Shown: positions 17,045-26,308, counted from the stretch's first letter. The stretch: 64,000 nt of DNA from Microbacterium foliorum (GCF_003367705.1 NZ_CP031425.1:3410001-3474000); one strand, 5' to 3'. A program made the numbers and translations. The notes: a model not told the origin generated them from the letters alone.

Positions 17045-18234
17045 GTATTCACCTCCTCGTATTCATGAAGACTTCGGTCAGCCCGAAGTGCTGGTTCATC
17101 CGCGGCCCAGAGAGATTCCTCTAGGACCTCACGGACATCCTTTTCACCGACGCCTCGAAGCATGGGGCGACGATTGCCCCAAGCGAGCTCCGAGGCCGCG
17201 GCAATCTCTCGCATTGATCGGTCGTCAGGTCGCGATGGGCGTTCGATGGACCAAGACTCGATGAGGGCAGTGACGCCAGCAACCGGTTCACGTGGCAGCA
17301 TGGCGCGCTCCGTCATTGCACGCCAGAATGCTTCGAGGCTGTCTTTAGTCCCCCAACGATGGTCGCCGGCGCAGATTCGCGTCCATATCGCGCCAATGAT
17401 GGCTGCAGTGGCTGACATCTTCGATACGGACAGAGCGAACGCGACCTCGTTGGCCACATACCAGTGGCGAGCGGCATAGGGGTCACGACCCCGGAGCGCG
17501 CCAGTCCGCTGTGTAGCCGCGCTCAATCGTGCAACCCGCAGGCGCGTTGCGCTGCTACCCAGATCACTGTTCGCCGCATCGAGGATGGATCGAGCGATGA
17601 CAACAGCATCTCGGTGGGCGCGCTCGTTGCCCGAGGTGCTGGTGCTCACCCCCGCGAGTCGCAACAACGCCTCAAGGGCGCCAGCACGCAGGGCACTATC
17701 CGGCAGGGAGTCAAGGTTGTCCGAGTCGATGATCGCGTGCCGCGGGCGAAGTGAATGCCCGACTATGAGGCGATACCCGTGACTGGTCGCGAGAATCCCG
17801 ACACTGTTCGTCTCCGTCGAGGTTCCAACAGTTGTGGGAATCGCAACCAAGTCGGTTGACGGTTGAGCCGGAGGCAACACGGTGAGCCCTGAGCGGAGTG
17901 CGTGTTCCATCAGGTATGTGAAAGTACTGCTCGAACGGGCGCCCAGTGTTGCGATCTTCGCAGCGTCGATGATTGTTCCCCCACCGATGGCCACGACGAC
18001 CTCTGGTTGCACTGTCGCGATATCCTGCGCTAGCGAACGCACGGTGTCGATGTGAACCTGTCGAGCGTCGAGCCGGATGCTTCGCCCGTACTTCGTAAGC
18101 GCCGCAGCGCTGGGCACATTCATGTCCGAGACGATCACGGCGCTGCGGTTAGCGATGACCCCACGGACCGTGTCGGCTGTGATTCCGCTGCCTGACCACA
18201 TCGTCGGCCCTTCGCCCAGGGTCCGGCGGCTCAC
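17041..18234 (-). CDS. mpaC: Daptide-type RiPP dehydrogenase/oxidative decarboxylase (MpaC-like, iron-ADH fold)
   Basis: 397 residues, member of the iron-containing alcohol dehydrogenase superfamily: NAD(P)-binding GGGTIIDAAK at about 84-93 and IPTTVGTSTETN at 132-143. In the daptide pathway the C-terminal Thr is oxidised at its hydroxyl and loses CO2, leaving a ketone. The usual metal ligands are not seen: the DxxxH pair is replaced by E188 and R192 (GALEALLRL), and the helix that normally carries two more His reads NEVAFALSVSKMSAT. GTG start at 18234 overlaps the aminotransferase stop; an ATG at 18201 with GAAGGG before it is an alternative. Confidence 0.85.
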   Translation of the reverse strand: MSRRTLGEGPTMWSGSGITADTVRGVIANRSAVIVSDMNVPSAAALTKYGRSIRLDARQVHIDTVRSLAQDIATVQPEVVVAIGGGTIIDAAKIATLGARSSSTFTYLMEHALRSGLTVLPPAQPSTDLVAIPTTVGTSTETNSVGILATSHGYRLIVGHSLRPRHAIIDSDNLDSLPDSALRAGALEALLRLAGVSTSTSGNERAHRDAVVIARSILDAANSDLGSSATRLRVARLSAATQRTGALRGRDPYAARHWYVANEVAFALSVSKMSATAAIIGAIWTRICAGDHRWGTKDSLEAFWRAMTERAMLPREPVAGVTALIESWSIERPSRPDDRSMREIAAASELAWGNRRPMLRGVGEKDVREVLEESLWAADEPALRADRSLHEYEEVNT

Positions 18235-19490
18235 GGTCGTGCGTCCGCGTACTGCCTCAGGCCTGATCGCAGAGCCGCCTCCAGCTCCTCGAGTTCGTCA
18301 ATGCTGAAGCCGTAAGCGGGAATCAGTTCGATTGAACTCGGACCGGGCTGGACGAGTACGCCGTGATCCGCGATGGTCGACACCAGGTCGAGTATTTCCG
18401 CGCCGGTGTACTCGGTTCCGCCGTCGTGCCGAAGTTCAAGACCGAGGAAGCAGCCTTCGCCGGTGATTCCCGCCACTCGACCATCGTCTTTCAGACCCTC
18501 TGCGATGCGCCGAAGGTCGCTGCCGAGGGCTTGAGTCGTTGATTCGACGTCGATTGCTCTCAGCTCGCCAATCACTGCCAAGATCGCCGCGGCGCACGCC
18601 GGGGTTCCCGCCTGAGTTTCGCCGTGAACAAACGTCCATCCCCCCTTTATGAACTCTCGGCTCACCCGAGCATCCACGAGAACAGCAGCAGCACCCATCG
18701 CACCGTTGGTGAGAGCCTTCGAGAGGATCATGACGTTCGGCGCGACTGACCATCCATCCGTGGCGAACATTCTGCCTGTCCGCCCGAATCCCGTTGCGAC
18801 TTCGTCCGCGACGATGAGGAACCCGTACTTGTCACGAAGGGTCATGAGGCGTTCGATGAACTCAGCGGGGACGGGATACGCTCCACTGCCGAGAACCGGT
18901 TCCACCACGACCGCCGCGACGCGAGATCCTTCTCTCGCCAGCAATGTGTCGAGGCGCGCGCCTCCATCGTCATAGGGAACATGTCGGACTGAGCGGCGGT
19001 CTACCGCATACGCTGCCTGCATTAGGTCGTCGCCGCTCAGAGCGTGGCCACCGTACATCGTGCCGTGGTAGCTACCCGTGAGACCGACCACAATGTTCCG
19101 TGACGCGGAGCCCTTCTGAGCCCAGTACTGTCGAGCGAGCTTCATAGCGATGTCGTTCGCGGCACCTCCAGACGTGGAGAAGATCACTCGTTCGTATCTC
19201 GTCGCGTCCGCGAGCTCAATGAGCGCGTCAGCAGCGTCCGCCGCGTAACGATGAGGCGCTCTGAAGAGAGATAGGTAGGACGCGTCCCTCATCGCCTTCG
19301 AAACGGCGTCCGTGATGGCCGGGTTGCCGTACCCCAGCGGAACGTTCCAGAGCCCGCTCGTAGCGCACAAGCGTGTTGAACCGTCGAGGTATTCAACTCG
19401 ATGGCCGGCCGCACCCACAGCGATCCGCTCGTCCGTGAAATTGGCGTCCGCCGGGAGAAGTGAGGTCCACAAACTCTGCGTAGTGCTCAC
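18231..19490 (-). CDS. mpaD: Daptide-type RiPP aminotransferase (MpaD-like)
   Basis: PLP-dependent class III aminotransferase of 419 residues. The Schiff-base lysine is K258 in MILSKALTNG; the ring-nitrogen Asp is D229 in IVADEVATGFGRTG; the phosphate-binding region is STSGGAAND near 105-113. It should convert the ketone made by the dehydrogenase at the peptide C-terminus into a primary amine. GTG start overlaps the end of the recognition-protein gene by four bases, and its own stop overlaps the dehydrogenase start, so these three proteins are translationally coupled. Confidence 0.88.
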   Translation of the reverse strand: MSTTQSLWTSLLPADANFTDERIAVGAAGHRVEYLDGSTRLCATSGLWNVPLGYGNPAITDAVSKAMRDASYLSLFRAPHRYAADAADALIELADATRYERVIFSTSGGAANDIAMKLARQYWAQKGSASRNIVVGLTGSYHGTMYGGHALSGDDLMQAAYAVDRRSVRHVPYDDGGARLDTLLAREGSRVAAVVVEPVLGSGAYPVPAEFIERLMTLRDKYGFLIVADEVATGFGRTGRMFATDGWSVAPNVMILSKALTNGAMGAAAVLVDARVSREFIKGGWTFVHGETQAGTPACAAAILAVIGELRAIDVESTTQALGSDLRRIAEGLKDDGRVAGITGEGCFLGLELRHDGGTEYTGAEILDLVSTIADHGVLVQPGPSSIELIPAYGFSIDELEELEAALRSGLRQYADARP

Positions 19491-20584
19491 AGCACGCTCC
19501 CGGTCAGCCCAGCTTCTTCCGGAATCCGCTGAGCGCCAAGGTTCACGCTGAGAAGTTCGAGTGCATTGGAGCAGAGGTTCGCAGCCGTCGAGCGTCCAGT
19601 GCCGTGTCGGGCCGCCACTCGGTCATGCGCCAAGTCGATGTAACTCGAGGTTTGGAGTATCGACACAACGTCAGCCGTGAGCGGAGTCAAGAGCTGACGA
19701 CGCCTGCTGGCGACGTTCGCGAAAAGGATCCCCTCGGATCCGTTGACGAGAAACGGATCCGACGAGAGGGGTTCCGCATCCGCGCGCTCGTCGGTCACGT
19801 GGGACCAGCCGAAGCCGTCGATCTCGATCGCCCCGGTCGCGATGCGCAACATCTTGATGAGCTCCGCGGCGCGGAGATAGCGCGGCAACCAAGGGCGAGA
19901 CACCAGGTCGTCGTCCACGACCGCAGCTGGCACAGCAGCGGTGAACGCCTCTGCCCTAGACACAAGGCGGTTGATCGCCGAGCCCAAGTCATCCGTGTGC
20001 CCGAGAATGATGCCCTGCATGCCAAGACCAATCGCGCCGTCCGCATCCAGGCGGACGGCGAGGGGGGCTGCACTCGCCCGCTCGGCATCAAGGGCGTTTC
20101 GGTCGGCTAGGACCACGCGCGGATCGACCAAGGGGGCAGGAAAGACGCCAGTTTGTCGCGCGAGATCCGCGTCATCGAAGAACGCACGCCAGCCCGCCTC
20201 ATCAAAGAACCGCACCGCAGTCGGACCTACGATTTCAACAAACCCCGCGGACAGGTAGTCCTGAAGTTCGACACTTCTGCCGTTGATGAAGAGTTCATCT
20301 CCAACATCGAGCAGTTGCCCCGCGTACCGAACCTCCCGTGCGCGCGCTGTCGACCAGTCGCAGTCCAGAGGCAGCAAGACGACGTCATCTCCGCCGATCA
20401 CCCCATCAAGCACAGACGGATCTGCGCCGTTCGAGACGAAGAATATGCGCCGACACTCAGTTCGTTCGCCACTTATCCACTCTCGGATTGTTCTGGCGGC
20501 GACAACGTCAGTCATTTTACTTTCCAAAAGACCCCCTTGATATTGCAGGAAGTCATTCACAAGAGCATCCCGACTTTGCGGCAT
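19487..20584 (-). CDS. mpaB: Daptide RiPP recognition protein (MpaB-like), first gene of the cluster
   Basis: 365 residues with no classical enzyme motif. Position as first gene, length and company match the recognition protein of known daptide clusters, which presents the leader peptide to the enzymes. The ATG at 20584 has AGGA six bases upstream; a second candidate ATG at 20515 also has a good site (GGAAAG) and would give 342 residues. The C-terminal third (RYLRAAELIKMLRIATGAIEIDG and LTADVVSILQTSSY) looks like a helical, winged-helix-type region. Function is assigned by context, not by motif. Confidence 0.7.
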   Translation of the reverse strand: MPQSRDALVNDFLQYQGGLLESKMTDVVAARTIREWISGERTECRRIFFVSNGADPSVLDGVIGGDDVVLLPLDCDWSTARAREVRYAGQLLDVGDELFINGRSVELQDYLSAGFVEIVGPTAVRFFDEAGWRAFFDDADLARQTGVFPAPLVDPRVVLADRNALDAERASAAPLAVRLDADGAIGLGMQGIILGHTDDLGSAINRLVSRAEAFTAAVPAAVVDDDLVSRPWLPRYLRAAELIKMLRIATGAIEIDGFGWSHVTDERADAEPLSSDPFLVNGSEGILFANVASRRRQLLTPLTADVVSILQTSSYIDLAHDRVAARHGTGRSTAANLCSNALELLSVNLGAQRIPEEAGLTGSVL

Positions 20585-20674
20585 ATCAGATCCTGCACCA
20601 TTGTCCGAGCGAACGTTGCTGACCGCATTCTCTGAGATACCGGACTGAGCGTACAGGGACGACTCCGACGAAAT

Positions 20675-20694
20675 CTGTCCGTTTTGGCGGACAG
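20675..20694. promoter_or_regulatory. Inverted repeat upstream of the daptide operon
   Basis: Perfect 7-bp arms CTGTCCG and CGGACAG around TTTTGG, 91 bp before the first gene of the cluster. Symmetry and position are those of an operator. No regulator gene is adjacent, so the binding protein would have to be encoded elsewhere. Confidence 0.5.
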
Positions 20695-20714
20695 CGATGG
20701 AATATATTGGGGAT

Positions 20715-20751
20715 CTAGACCTTTAAGCCGAATACCTAGACAAACGTCTAG
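20715..20751. promoter_or_regulatory. CTAGAC operator-like sites upstream of the daptide operon
   Basis: CTAGAC-AAAC-GTCTAG forms a perfect dyad at 20736-20751, and a further CTAGAC half-site lies at 20715-20720, exactly 21 bases (two helix turns) away. On the minus strand TTGTCT within the dyad and TCTAGA 18 bases on could be -35 and -10 elements, so a bound protein would cover the promoter. Inferred from symmetry and spacing. Confidence 0.5.
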
Positions 20752-20887
20752 TAGTCAGTGGAACAACTCGTAACCCCCCTGGATCAGGCGCGTATACCAC
20801 TTGGGCGCCCGTCCAGAGGACATGTTGTCAAGGCACATGAGCGTGAGCGCATAGTCTCGTACGAGTTTCGGGATGTAGAGTAGAAAC

Positions 20888-21127
20888 ATGTCAATGCCCG
20901 GTCCGAACGAAACAGGTGGCCTCGCGTGGGGGAAACTGCTCCTAGGAATCGGAGTGGTGATTCTTAGCGCGTCATTCGCATTCGCTGGCGACGAATGGTG
21001 GCAGTTTGTCACCGCCGCTGTCGCCGGTGTACTCGGCCTGGTTCTGTTGATCACTGGAACTCGCGAGCTCGTTGTTCGTCGCCGCGTGCAGCTCGCTGCG
21101 CGAGATGAGGAACGCGGGAACGACTAG
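20888..21127 (+). CDS. Small hypothetical membrane protein
   Basis: 79 residues with two hydrophobic segments (about 15-34 and 41-58) joined by a short acidic/aromatic loop (GDEWWQF) and a basic C-terminal tail. ATG at 20888; the ribosome site is weak. It lies divergent from the daptide operon, beyond its putative operators. A role in immunity is possible but only by position; no family is recognised. Confidence 0.5.
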   Translation: MSMPGPNETGGLAWGKLLLGIGVVILSASFAFAGDEWWQFVTAAVAGVLGLVLLITGTRELVVRRRVQLAARDEERGND

Positions 21128-21532
21128 CGCAAGCTCCGAGGCGTAGCCATAACGGCTGGTGCCATCTGCGCCTATCCGGCGAAGCCCGTCAGGTGCGCAG
21201 GACAAGTTCGAAAAGGGCACAGGTGGGCATCGGTTCGGCGGCTACGGCAAGCTGGACCACCAGTTCGGCACACTTTCATGCCGAAGACGGTCGGCGTACA
21301 GGCGCTGTCACGGTCTCCCGCTTGTAGTAGCACCTTCTCTCTACACCTACCCGGCGCCGACCAGAGTGGATGCCCCTTCAACTCAGCGGTGCACATACCG
21401 ATACACCAGGCGACCTGCGTCTGGGCGAGGCGCCACACTGCCCAGGGGTCACGTGTCGACATACCAATCCAGAAGATCAGCCCCTCCCCCTGAAGTGCTC
21501 TCAGCCGATGCATTGTTGCGGGCCGGCTCACA
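21128..21532. other. No recognisable gene; right border of the accessory island
   Basis: About 400 bases between the small membrane protein and the E2 gene. The longest frame (minus strand, 21172-21531) is Cys/Arg-rich with no domain and looks non-coding. Composition turns back to the very GC-rich backbone at about 21530. No integrase, tRNA or direct repeat was recognised. Confidence 0.5.
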
Positions 21533-22897
21533 TCACTCCACGAGCAGTGCGGGCTCCTCGAGCACGGATGCCACGTCGGCGATGAAGCGGCTCATGCCGT
21601 CGCCGTCGATCACGCGGTGGTCGAAGGATCCGGCGACCGTGGTGACCCAGCGGGGGCGCACCTCGCCGTCGACGACCCACGGCTTCTGGCTGATCGTGCC
21701 CATGGCCACGATGCCCGCCTCGCCGGGGTTGATGATGGGCGTGCCGGCATCCATCCCGAACACGCCGATGTTGGTGATCGTGATCGTGCCGCCCTGCTGG
21801 TCGGCGGGGCTGGTCTTGCCCTCGCGCGCCGTCAGGGTGAGGCGGTTCAGGGCCCGGGCGAGGTCCTTCATGCTGAGGTCCTGCGCGTCCTTGATGTTCG
21901 GCACGAGCAGGCCGCGGGGCGTGGCCGCCGCGATGCCGAGGTTCACGTAGTGGCGCACCGAGATCTCGGCCCCGCCCTCGGTCTCGACCCAGGCCGCGTT
22001 CACCATCGGGGTGCGGCGGGCCGCCCAGATGACGGCGCGAGCCATGATCAGCAGCGGCGAGACGCGGATGTCGGTGTAGTCCGGCGAGGCCTTGAGGCGC
22101 TTGACGAGCTCCATCGTGCGGCTCGCGTCGATCTCCTTCCACACCGTGACGTGCGGAGCGGAATAGGCGCTCTGCACCATCGCCGACGAGGTCGCCTTGC
22201 GCACGCCCTTGACCGGGATCGATTCGGTGCGGTCGTCGGACACGGTCGCTGCCGGCGCTGCGGGCGCGGCCGGCGACAGCCCCCGAGCGAGGCCCGAAGG
22301 TGCGCTCTGCGGCGCGGGCACCGTCTCTTCGCGCACGGCACCCCACTCGGGCGTCTCGATGTTGCGGAAGACACTGGCCTGCTGGGCGTGGGTGACCACG
22401 TCGTCGCGGGTGACCTCGCCGTCGGCGCCCGTCGGCGTGACCGTCGTGAGGTCGACGCCCAGGTCACGGGCGAGCTTGCGGATCGGGGGCTTCGCGATCA
22501 CGCCGACGGACGAGCGCACCGGACGCTCCGCCGGACGCTTGCGACGAGACGTCGCGCCGCCGCCGGTGCCGTAGCCGACGAGGACCGACCCGCCGCCCTC
22601 TTCGGGCGCGGGCGCCTCCGCGGTCGCGACCACGCCGGGGCCGGCGTCGTCGCGGGCATCCGTCACGAAGGTGATGATCGGGGCGCCGACCTCGACCGTC
22701 TCGCCCTCGGCCGCGAGCAGCTCGCCGACGACACCGGCGTGCGGCGAGGGCAGCTCGACGAGCGACTTGGCCGTCTCGATCTCGCAGATGACGTCGTTGA
22801 TGGCGACCGTGTCACCGGGTGCGACCTTCCACGTCACGATCTCGGCCTCGGTCAGCCCCTCGCCGACATCGGGGAGGGTGAAGTTCTGCGTGCTCAT
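21533..22897 (-). CDS. bkdC: 2-oxoacid dehydrogenase E2, dihydrolipoamide acyltransferase
   Basis: 454 residues. One lipoyl domain at the N-terminus with lipoylated K44 in [12 protein letters not shown], an Ala/Pro linker, an E1/E3-binding domain ([17 protein letters not shown], about 135-170) and the catalytic domain ending with [11 protein letters not shown] (active His near 427). It transfers the acyl group made by E1 to CoA. Together with the upstream E1alpha and E1beta it forms a branched-chain-type complex; the E3 lipoamide dehydrogenase is not encoded here. It is separated from E1beta by a palindromic repeat. Confidence 0.92.
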   Translation of the reverse strand: MSTQNFTLPDVGEGLTEAEIVTWKVAPGDTVAINDVICEIETAKSLVELPSPHAGVVGELLAAEGETVEVGAPIITFVTDARDDAGPGVVATAEAPAPEEGGGSVLVGYGTGGGATSRRKRPAERPVRSSVGVIAKPPIRKLARDLGVDLTTVTPTGADGEVTRDDVVTHAQQASVFRNIETPEWGAVREETVPAPQSAPSGLARGLSPAAPAAPAATVSDDRTESIPVKGVRKATSSAMVQSAYSAPHVTVWKEIDASRTMELVKRLKASPDYTDIRVSPLLIMARAVIWAARRTPMVNAAWVETEGGAEISVRHYVNLGIAAATPRGLLVPNIKDAQDLSMKDLARALNRLTLTAREGKTSPADQQGGTITITNIGVFGMDAGTPIINPGEAGIVAMGTISQKPWVVDGEVRPRWVTTVAGSFDHRVIDGDGMSRFIADVASVLEEPALLVE

Positions 22898-22917
22898 GGG
22901 TGATCCTTACTCGTTCG

Positions 22918-22995
22918 CGGTCGTTGAGCGAGCAGAGCGAGACGAAACGCGTGGAGGCATCTCGTCTCGTCGCTGCGCTCCGCGCTCAATGACCG
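22918..22995. repeat. Palindromic intergenic repeat between E1beta and E2
   Basis: Outer arms CGGTCGTTGAGCG and CGCTCAATGACCG pair almost perfectly over a 78-base span; inner parts GAGCGAGACGA and TCGTCTCGTCGCTGCGCTC extend the stem. The same sequence family forms the block at 3119-3697. Its position inside an operon makes simple termination unlikely; it may act as a transcription attenuator or RNA-stability element, or simply be a mobile repeat. Confidence 0.75.
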
Positions 22996-23019
22996 GGGGA
23001 AAGGCGACTGCGGCGGGCA

Positions 23020-24000
23020 TCAGTAGGCCAGCGAGCGGTCGACGGCCTCGAGGATGCGGTCGGCATCCGGGAGGTAGGTGCCCTCGAGCTTCGCGGGTGG
23101 GAACGGGGTGTCGTACCCCGAGACGCGCAGCACCGGTGCCTCGAGGGCGTAGAAGGCGCGCTCCATGACGGTCGCCGCCACCTCGCTGCCGATGCTGGTG
23201 AAGCCCGGCGCCTCCTGCGCGTAGACCATGCGACCGGTCTTGCGCACCGAGTTGAGGATGGGCTCGTAGTCGATGGGCGACAGCGAGCGGACGTCGACGA
23301 CCTCGCAGCTGGTGCCCTCGGACTCGGCGAGCGCCGCGGCCTGCAGCAGGGTCGTGACCATGGCGCCATGACCGACGAGGGTGACGTCGGAGCCGGTGCG
23401 CACCACGCGCGACGAGTGCAGCGGCGCGGCGGATCCGGCGAGGTCGACCTCGCCCTTGGGCCAGTAGCGGCTCTTGGGCTCCATGAAGATCACCGGATCG
23501 TTCGACGCGATGGCCTCCTGGATCATCCAGTACGCGTCGTTCGGGGTCGACGGCGACACCACACGCAGACCCGGGGTGTGCGCGAAGTACGCCTCGGGGC
23601 TCTCCTGGTGGTGCTCGACGGCACCGATGTGCCCGCCGTACGGGATGCGGATCACGATGGGCAGGCTGAGGTTTCCCTCGTGACGGTTGGTGAGCTTCGC
23701 CAGCTGCGTCGTGATCTGGTCGAACGCCGGGAACACGAATCCGTCGAACTGGATCTCGATCACCGGACGGAACCCGACCATCGCGAGTCCGATCGCGGTG
23801 CCCACGATCCCGGACTCGGCGAGGGGCGTGTCGAGCACGCGCTGCTCGCCGAAGTCGCGCTGCAGGTGCTCGGTCACGCGGAACACGCCGCCGAGCTTGC
23901 CGATGTCCTCGCCCATGAGCAGGACCTTGGGGTCATCCTCCATCGCCTTGCGCAGCCCGGCGTTGAGCGCCTTGCTGAACGGCATCGTCTCGAGGGTCAC
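23020..24000 (-). CDS. bkdB: 2-oxoacid dehydrogenase E1 beta subunit
   Basis: 326 residues, transketolase-like. Typical motifs are VLLMGEDIGKLGGVFRVTEHL at the N-terminus, the conserved TPLAESGIVGTAIGLA and the C-terminal transketolase domain. Together with E1alpha it decarboxylates a branched-chain 2-oxoacid with thiamine diphosphate. Start is the GTG at 24000, which overlaps the E1alpha stop (GTGA) and has AAGGAGA upstream; longer open frames are shadows. Confidence 0.92.
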   Translation of the reverse strand: MTLETMPFSKALNAGLRKAMEDDPKVLLMGEDIGKLGGVFRVTEHLQRDFGEQRVLDTPLAESGIVGTAIGLAMVGFRPVIEIQFDGFVFPAFDQITTQLAKLTNRHEGNLSLPIVIRIPYGGHIGAVEHHQESPEAYFAHTPGLRVVSPSTPNDAYWMIQEAIASNDPVIFMEPKSRYWPKGEVDLAGSAAPLHSSRVVRTGSDVTLVGHGAMVTTLLQAAALAESEGTSCEVVDVRSLSPIDYEPILNSVRKTGRMVYAQEAPGFTSIGSEVAATVMERAFYALEAPVLRVSGYDTPFPPAKLEGTYLPDADRILEAVDRSLAY

Positions 24001-25124
24001 TTGCCGTCTCCTTCGAACGATGCCTCGTACCTCTTGTGCCAGGCCTTCTGCTCCGCGATGAGCGGATTCGGGTCGCTGTACACGTGGTCGAAGATCTTGT
24101 CGGCCGTCGGGGCGACGAGCTCGACGCTCCGGGCACGCAGATCCTCTGCCGCGTCGGCCGCCTCGGCCTCGACATCGGCGAAGAACTGTGCCGATGCCCC
24201 CCGGTTCTCGAGGAAGGAGCGCATCCGGTCGATCGGATCGCGCAGGGCCCAGGACTGCTCCTCGTCCGAGCCGCGGTACTTGGTGGGATCGTCGCTGGTG
24301 GTGTGCGCACCGACCCGGTAGGTGACGGCTTCGATCGCCCGGGGCCCGGCCCCGCCCCGCGCCTCGTCGAGGGCGATGCGGGACACCGCATAGCTGGCGA
24401 GCACGTCGTTGCCGTCGACCCGGATGCTGGGGATGCCGTAGCCGGCGCTGCGCTCGACGAGCGGCACGCGCGACTGCGTCGACACGGGCACGGAGATCGC
24501 CCAGTGGTTGTTCTGCAGGAAGAAGACGGTCGGTGCCTGGTAGCTCGCCGCGAAGACCATGGCTTCGTGCACGTCGCCCTGGCTCGATGCCCCATCGCCG
24601 TAGTAGACGATGACGGCTTCGTCTCGCTCGGGGTCTCCGGTGCCGGAGCGACCGTCGAAGTTCAGTCCCATCGCGTACCCGGTCGCGTGCAGCACCTGCG
24701 AGCCGAGCACGAGCGTGTACAGCCGGGTGTTGCCGTTCTTCGGATCCGTGGGGTCCCATCCGCCGTGCGAGACACCGCGCATGAGCTTGATGATGTCGAC
24801 GGGGTCGACGCCGCGGATGCGCGTGACCGCGTGCTCACGGTACGACGGGAAGATCGTGTCCTGCGCACGCGCGGCGCGGGCGGATCCGACCTGCGCGGCC
24901 TCCTGCCCGCGGCTCGGCGGCCACAGCGCGAGCTGACCCTGACGTTGCAGGTTCGTGGCCTGGGTGTCGATCGCGCGGATGACGACCATGTCGCTGTAGA
25001 ACTGCTCGAGCTCGGCGTCGCTGATCGCCTCGATCAACGGCAGATACCGCTCGGCGGCCGGGCTGGGCGTGAAGCGACCGTCCTGATCGAGGACGCGGAC
25101 GAGTTCAGTCTCTGGCGAGGTCAC
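23997..25124 (-). CDS. bkdA: 2-oxoacid dehydrogenase E1 alpha subunit
   Basis: 375 residues. Thiamine-diphosphate motif GDGASSQGDVHEA through NNHWAIS in the middle, and the typical SRGQEAAQVG and FPSYREHA regions in the first half. First gene of the E1alpha-E1beta-E2 operon. The substrate is most likely the 2-oxoacids of Val, Ile and Leu, since the sequence resembles actinobacterial BkdA more than homodimeric pyruvate dehydrogenase; acyl-CoA starters for branched fatty acids would be a product. GTG start at 25124. Confidence 0.9.
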   Translation of the reverse strand: MTSPETELVRVLDQDGRFTPSPAAERYLPLIEAISDAELEQFYSDMVVIRAIDTQATNLQRQGQLALWPPSRGQEAAQVGSARAARAQDTIFPSYREHAVTRIRGVDPVDIIKLMRGVSHGGWDPTDPKNGNTRLYTLVLGSQVLHATGYAMGLNFDGRSGTGDPERDEAVIVYYGDGASSQGDVHEAMVFAASYQAPTVFFLQNNHWAISVPVSTQSRVPLVERSAGYGIPSIRVDGNDVLASYAVSRIALDEARGGAGPRAIEAVTYRVGAHTTSDDPTKYRGSDEEQSWALRDPIDRMRSFLENRGASAQFFADVEAEAADAAEDLRARSVELVAPTADKIFDHVYSDPNPLIAEQKAWHKRYEASFEGDGK

Positions 25125-25240
25125 GGTCCCACGCTACCGGCGTGCGCATGCGTGGTCACGCATACCTAGGACGTCCTCGCATCTGCCGGGAAACCGGAGA
25201 ACAGGCGGTCTCGGGCCGCCCCGCCGGTCGCGTGACGAGG

Positions 25241-26308
25241 TCAGCGGAGGCCGGCGGCGACCTCGATGACGCGGTCGACCGCGGCCTCCTCGCCCACGGA
25301 GATGCGGATGCCGTCGCCGGGGAACGGACGCACGATCAGGTCGGCCGCGACGAACGCGGCCGCCACCGACTCGGTGCGCTCCCCGGTCGGGAGCCAGACG
25401 AAGTTCGCCTGCGCGTCAGGGACGTCCCAGCCCTGCGCGCGCAGCCCTTCGAGCAGGCGGGTGCGTCGCTCGACGATCACGGCGACCCGCTCGAGGAGCT
25501 CGGCCTCGGCATCGAGGCTCGCGATCGCCGCGTTCTCGGCCGCCGACGTGACGGAGAGCGGGATGCCCGTCGTCCGGGCCGCGTCGAGGACCTTCTCGTT
25601 GCCGATCGCGTAGCCGATGCGCAGACCCGCCAGTCCGTACGCCTTGGAGAACGTGCGCAGCACGACCACATTCGGATGCCGTTCGAACACCCGCTCCTCG
25701 AGGCCGTCGACCGCGTCGGGGGCCGCGACGAACTCGGCATAGGCCTCGTCGAGGATGATCAGCACATCGGTCGGCACGCGCTCGACGAACGTCGCGAACT
25801 CGTCACTGGTGATGATCGGCCCGGTCGGGTTGTTCGGCGTGCAGAGGATGATCGCCCGGGTGCGGTCGGTGACGGCATCCGCCATCGCGTCGAGATCGTG
25901 ACGCGACTCCGCGGTCAGCGGTACCGGAACCCCGGTCGCCCCGGCGACCAGCGGCAGGCTCGGGTAGGCCTCGAAGGACCGCCACGCGTAGACGACCTCG
26001 TCGTCGACCGACGCGGTGGCGAGGATCAGCTGGTGCAGGATCGACACGCTTCCGGCCGCGACGTGCACCTGGTCGGGCTCGACCGCGAAGCGCGCGCCGA
26101 GCCGCTCGCGCAGCCGCGTGGCGGTGGCATCGGGGTAGCGGTTGATCGGCGTGGTGTGCTGCAGGGCGGCGGCGACCGAGGGGAGCGGTTCGAACGGGTT
26201 CTCGTTGCTCGACAGCTTGTACGCGTCGGGCCCCGCCTGCTTGCCCTGTCTATACGGCGCGAGGGCGGCGATGGCGGGACGGATTCGCGGCAGGATCGGG
26301 TCGGTCAC
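25241..26308 (-). CDS. Histidinol-phosphate/aromatic aminotransferase, HisC-like
   Basis: PLP-dependent class I/II aminotransferase of 355 residues. The lysine motif is [26 protein letters not shown] near residue 35 and NNPTGPI are typical of HisC. The start is the GTG at 26308; an upstream in-frame start is weaker. It stands alone, outside a histidine operon, so it may be an additional copy acting on aromatic amino acids (Pat-type) rather than histidinol phosphate. Confidence 0.85.
   Translation of the reverse strand: MTDPILPRIRPAIAALAPYRQGKQAGPDAYKLSSNENPFEPLPSVAAALQHTTPINRYPDATATRLRERLGARFAVEPDQVHVAAGSVSILHQLILATASVDDEVVYAWRSFEAYPSLPLVAGATGVPVPLTAESRHDLDAMADAVTDRTRAIILCTPNNPTGPIITSDEFATFVERVPTDVLIILDEAYAEFVAAPDAVDGLEERVFERHPNVVVLRTFSKAYGLAGLRIGYAIGNEKVLDAARTTGIPLSVTSAAENAAIASLDAEAELLERVAVIVERRTRLLEGLRAQGWDVPDAQANFVWLPTGERTESVAAAFVAADLIVRPFPGDGIRISVGEEAAVDRVIEVAAGLR

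Noticed and set aside
16560..17050. Reading the precursor peptides as class I/II lanthipeptides
   Set aside because: Cores have almost no Ser/Cys and no LanB/LanM/LanC gene is present; aminotransferase, dehydrogenase and methyltransferase fit daptides.
17041..19490. Dehydrogenase plus class III aminotransferase as a primary-metabolism pair (for example GABA or polyamine breakdown)
   Set aside because: Tight coupling with tiny Thr-ending precursor genes, a membrane protease and an exporter makes RiPP modification the better explanation.
21172..21531. 119-residue minus-strand frame next to the E2 gene
   Set aside because: Cys/Arg-rich, no domain, no ribosome site; probably non-coding border DNA.
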